Source: Marivivens donghaensis
GTDB taxonomy: Bacteria; Pseudomonadota; Alphaproteobacteria; Rhodobacterales; Rhodobacteraceae
NCBI RefSeq assembly: GCF_023541015.1
Contig: NZ_JALNPR010000004.1
Coordinates: forward strand, 124,001 to 188,000
Reading direction: 5' to 3'
DNA: 64,000 nt
Shown one piece after another: positions 63,580 to 64,000 of the stretch; position 1 is the first letter of the stretch; every line of letters begins with the position of its first letter. The notes under the pieces were generated by a model. The model searched no databases. It saw only the letters and a program-made list of their open reading frames with translations, and was not told the DNA's origin. Both the position numbers and the translations under genes were made by a program.

Positions 63580-64000
63580 CTATCGAGGCATTGGATTGCT
63601 GGCAGTTTTATAGGCTGACCAATCGGTTATGTCGGGGTAGTACTGCCGACGCCAAGCGCGAACCTTGGGATTCATCCAGCGCCGCCAAACTGGGGGCACT
63701 AAGGCAGCCATTGCCATTAGCGGATATCCGAACGGCAACTGTGGCGCTTCGTTCTCATCATAGGTTTGCAAGAGTGGGAACCGTCGGTCGGGTTTATAGT
63801 GGTGATCCGAATGGCGCTGAAGGTTGATCAGCAGCCAGTTCGTGCCCGTATGAGACGCATTCCACGAATGATGTGGTTTGACATGTTCGTATTTCCCATC
63901 ACCCAAATGTCTACGCGTTAGTCCGTAATGTTCAACATAATTGGTCAGTTCGAGGGCAAGGACGGCCATGAAGGCTTGGACAACAAAGAGGCCAAGGCCA
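63580..64000 (-). CDS. AlkB-like membrane fatty acid desaturase/alkane hydroxylase, C-terminal part
   Basis: The frame is open to the right edge, so the gene begins outside the window. Visible: a membrane segment (FVVQAFMAVLALELTNYVEH), NYVEHYGL, HHSWNASHTGTNWLLINLQR and RHSDHHYKPDRRFPLL, the His-rich diiron motifs (HxxxHH-type and NYVEHYGL) of integral-membrane alkane 1-monooxygenases. It ends with PDITDWSAYKTASNPMPR. It hydroxylates alkanes or related chains in the membrane. Confidence 0.87.
   Translation of the reverse strand, partial: GLGLFVVQAFMAVLALELTNYVEHYGLTRRHLGDGKYEHVKPHHSWNASHTGTNWLLINLQRHSDHHYKPDRRFPLLQTYDENEAPQLPFGYPLMAMAALVPPVWRRWMNPKVRAWRRQYYPDITDWSAYKTASNPMPR

Overview
The window looks like a chromosomal segment of a Rhodobacteraceae (Roseobacter-group) alphaproteobacterium. 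Supporting signs are a CcrM-type GANTC methyltransferase gene, a petABC (fbcFBC) bc1 operon, a petP-petR-like regulator pair, a form II coxSLM cluster and Rhodobacteraceae-style core genes (dxs, ispA, ilvE, dapF, mtaB, amn, aroC). Codon use is moderately GC-rich outside one AT-richer island.

Layout. 1-15 kb is a periplasmic oxidation module. It holds the accessory genes of a PQQ-dependent alcohol dehydrogenase system (ABC-2 exporter pair, beta-propeller protein, substrate-binding protein, cytochrome c-550 PedF, MoxJ-like protein), then coxG and form II coxSLM, then an ApbE flavin transferase with a NosR-like flavin/iron-sulfur membrane protein. No quinoprotein dehydrogenase is in the window. 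An incomplete NitT/TauT-type ABC importer brackets the module (ATPase at the left edge, permease at 14.2 kb). 15-32 kb is mostly housekeeping: DMT transporters, ilvE, petP-petR, a histone-deacetylase-like hydrolase, xseB-ispA-dxs (isoprenoid precursors), amn, HU, aroC and a TPP riboswitch controlling thiBPQ. 32-39 kb holds petABC, an outer-membrane barrel, a GST, a PaiB-like protein, mtaB-dapF and tRNA-Lys. 40.6-44.5 kb is an Anbu operon (ATP-grasp, alpha-E, transglutaminase, proteasome-like Anbu), followed by a LacI regulator.

45.87-59.04 kb is an integrated genomic island. It is inserted in tRNA-Arg(CCT) and bounded by a 47-bp perfect direct repeat, with a tyrosine integrase just inside the tRNA end. 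Cargo: a small HD hydrolase, orphan AT-rich genes, a roughly 480-nt highly structured non-coding stretch, three overlapping phage-like small genes (one ribbon-helix-helix), a HEPN-like protein with an RNxxxH motif, two adjacent glycosyltransferase-fold proteins resembling phage DNA-hypermodification enzymes (one TET-associated-glycosyltransferase-like), a second compact tyrosine recombinase, and an HNH nuclease next to two TSPP(Y/F) DNA methyltransferases. This is the most interesting part of the window: an apparent DNA-modification/defence island combining a probable restriction-modification unit with a glycosyltransferase pair and a candidate RNase, and with no TET/JBP oxygenase.

59-64 kb returns to the backbone: two small paralogous proteins, a membrane-tethered C-terminal winged-helix protein, small secreted proteins, rnhB, ccrM with GANTC sites in its promoter, and the start of an AlkB-like membrane hydroxylase cut by the right edge.
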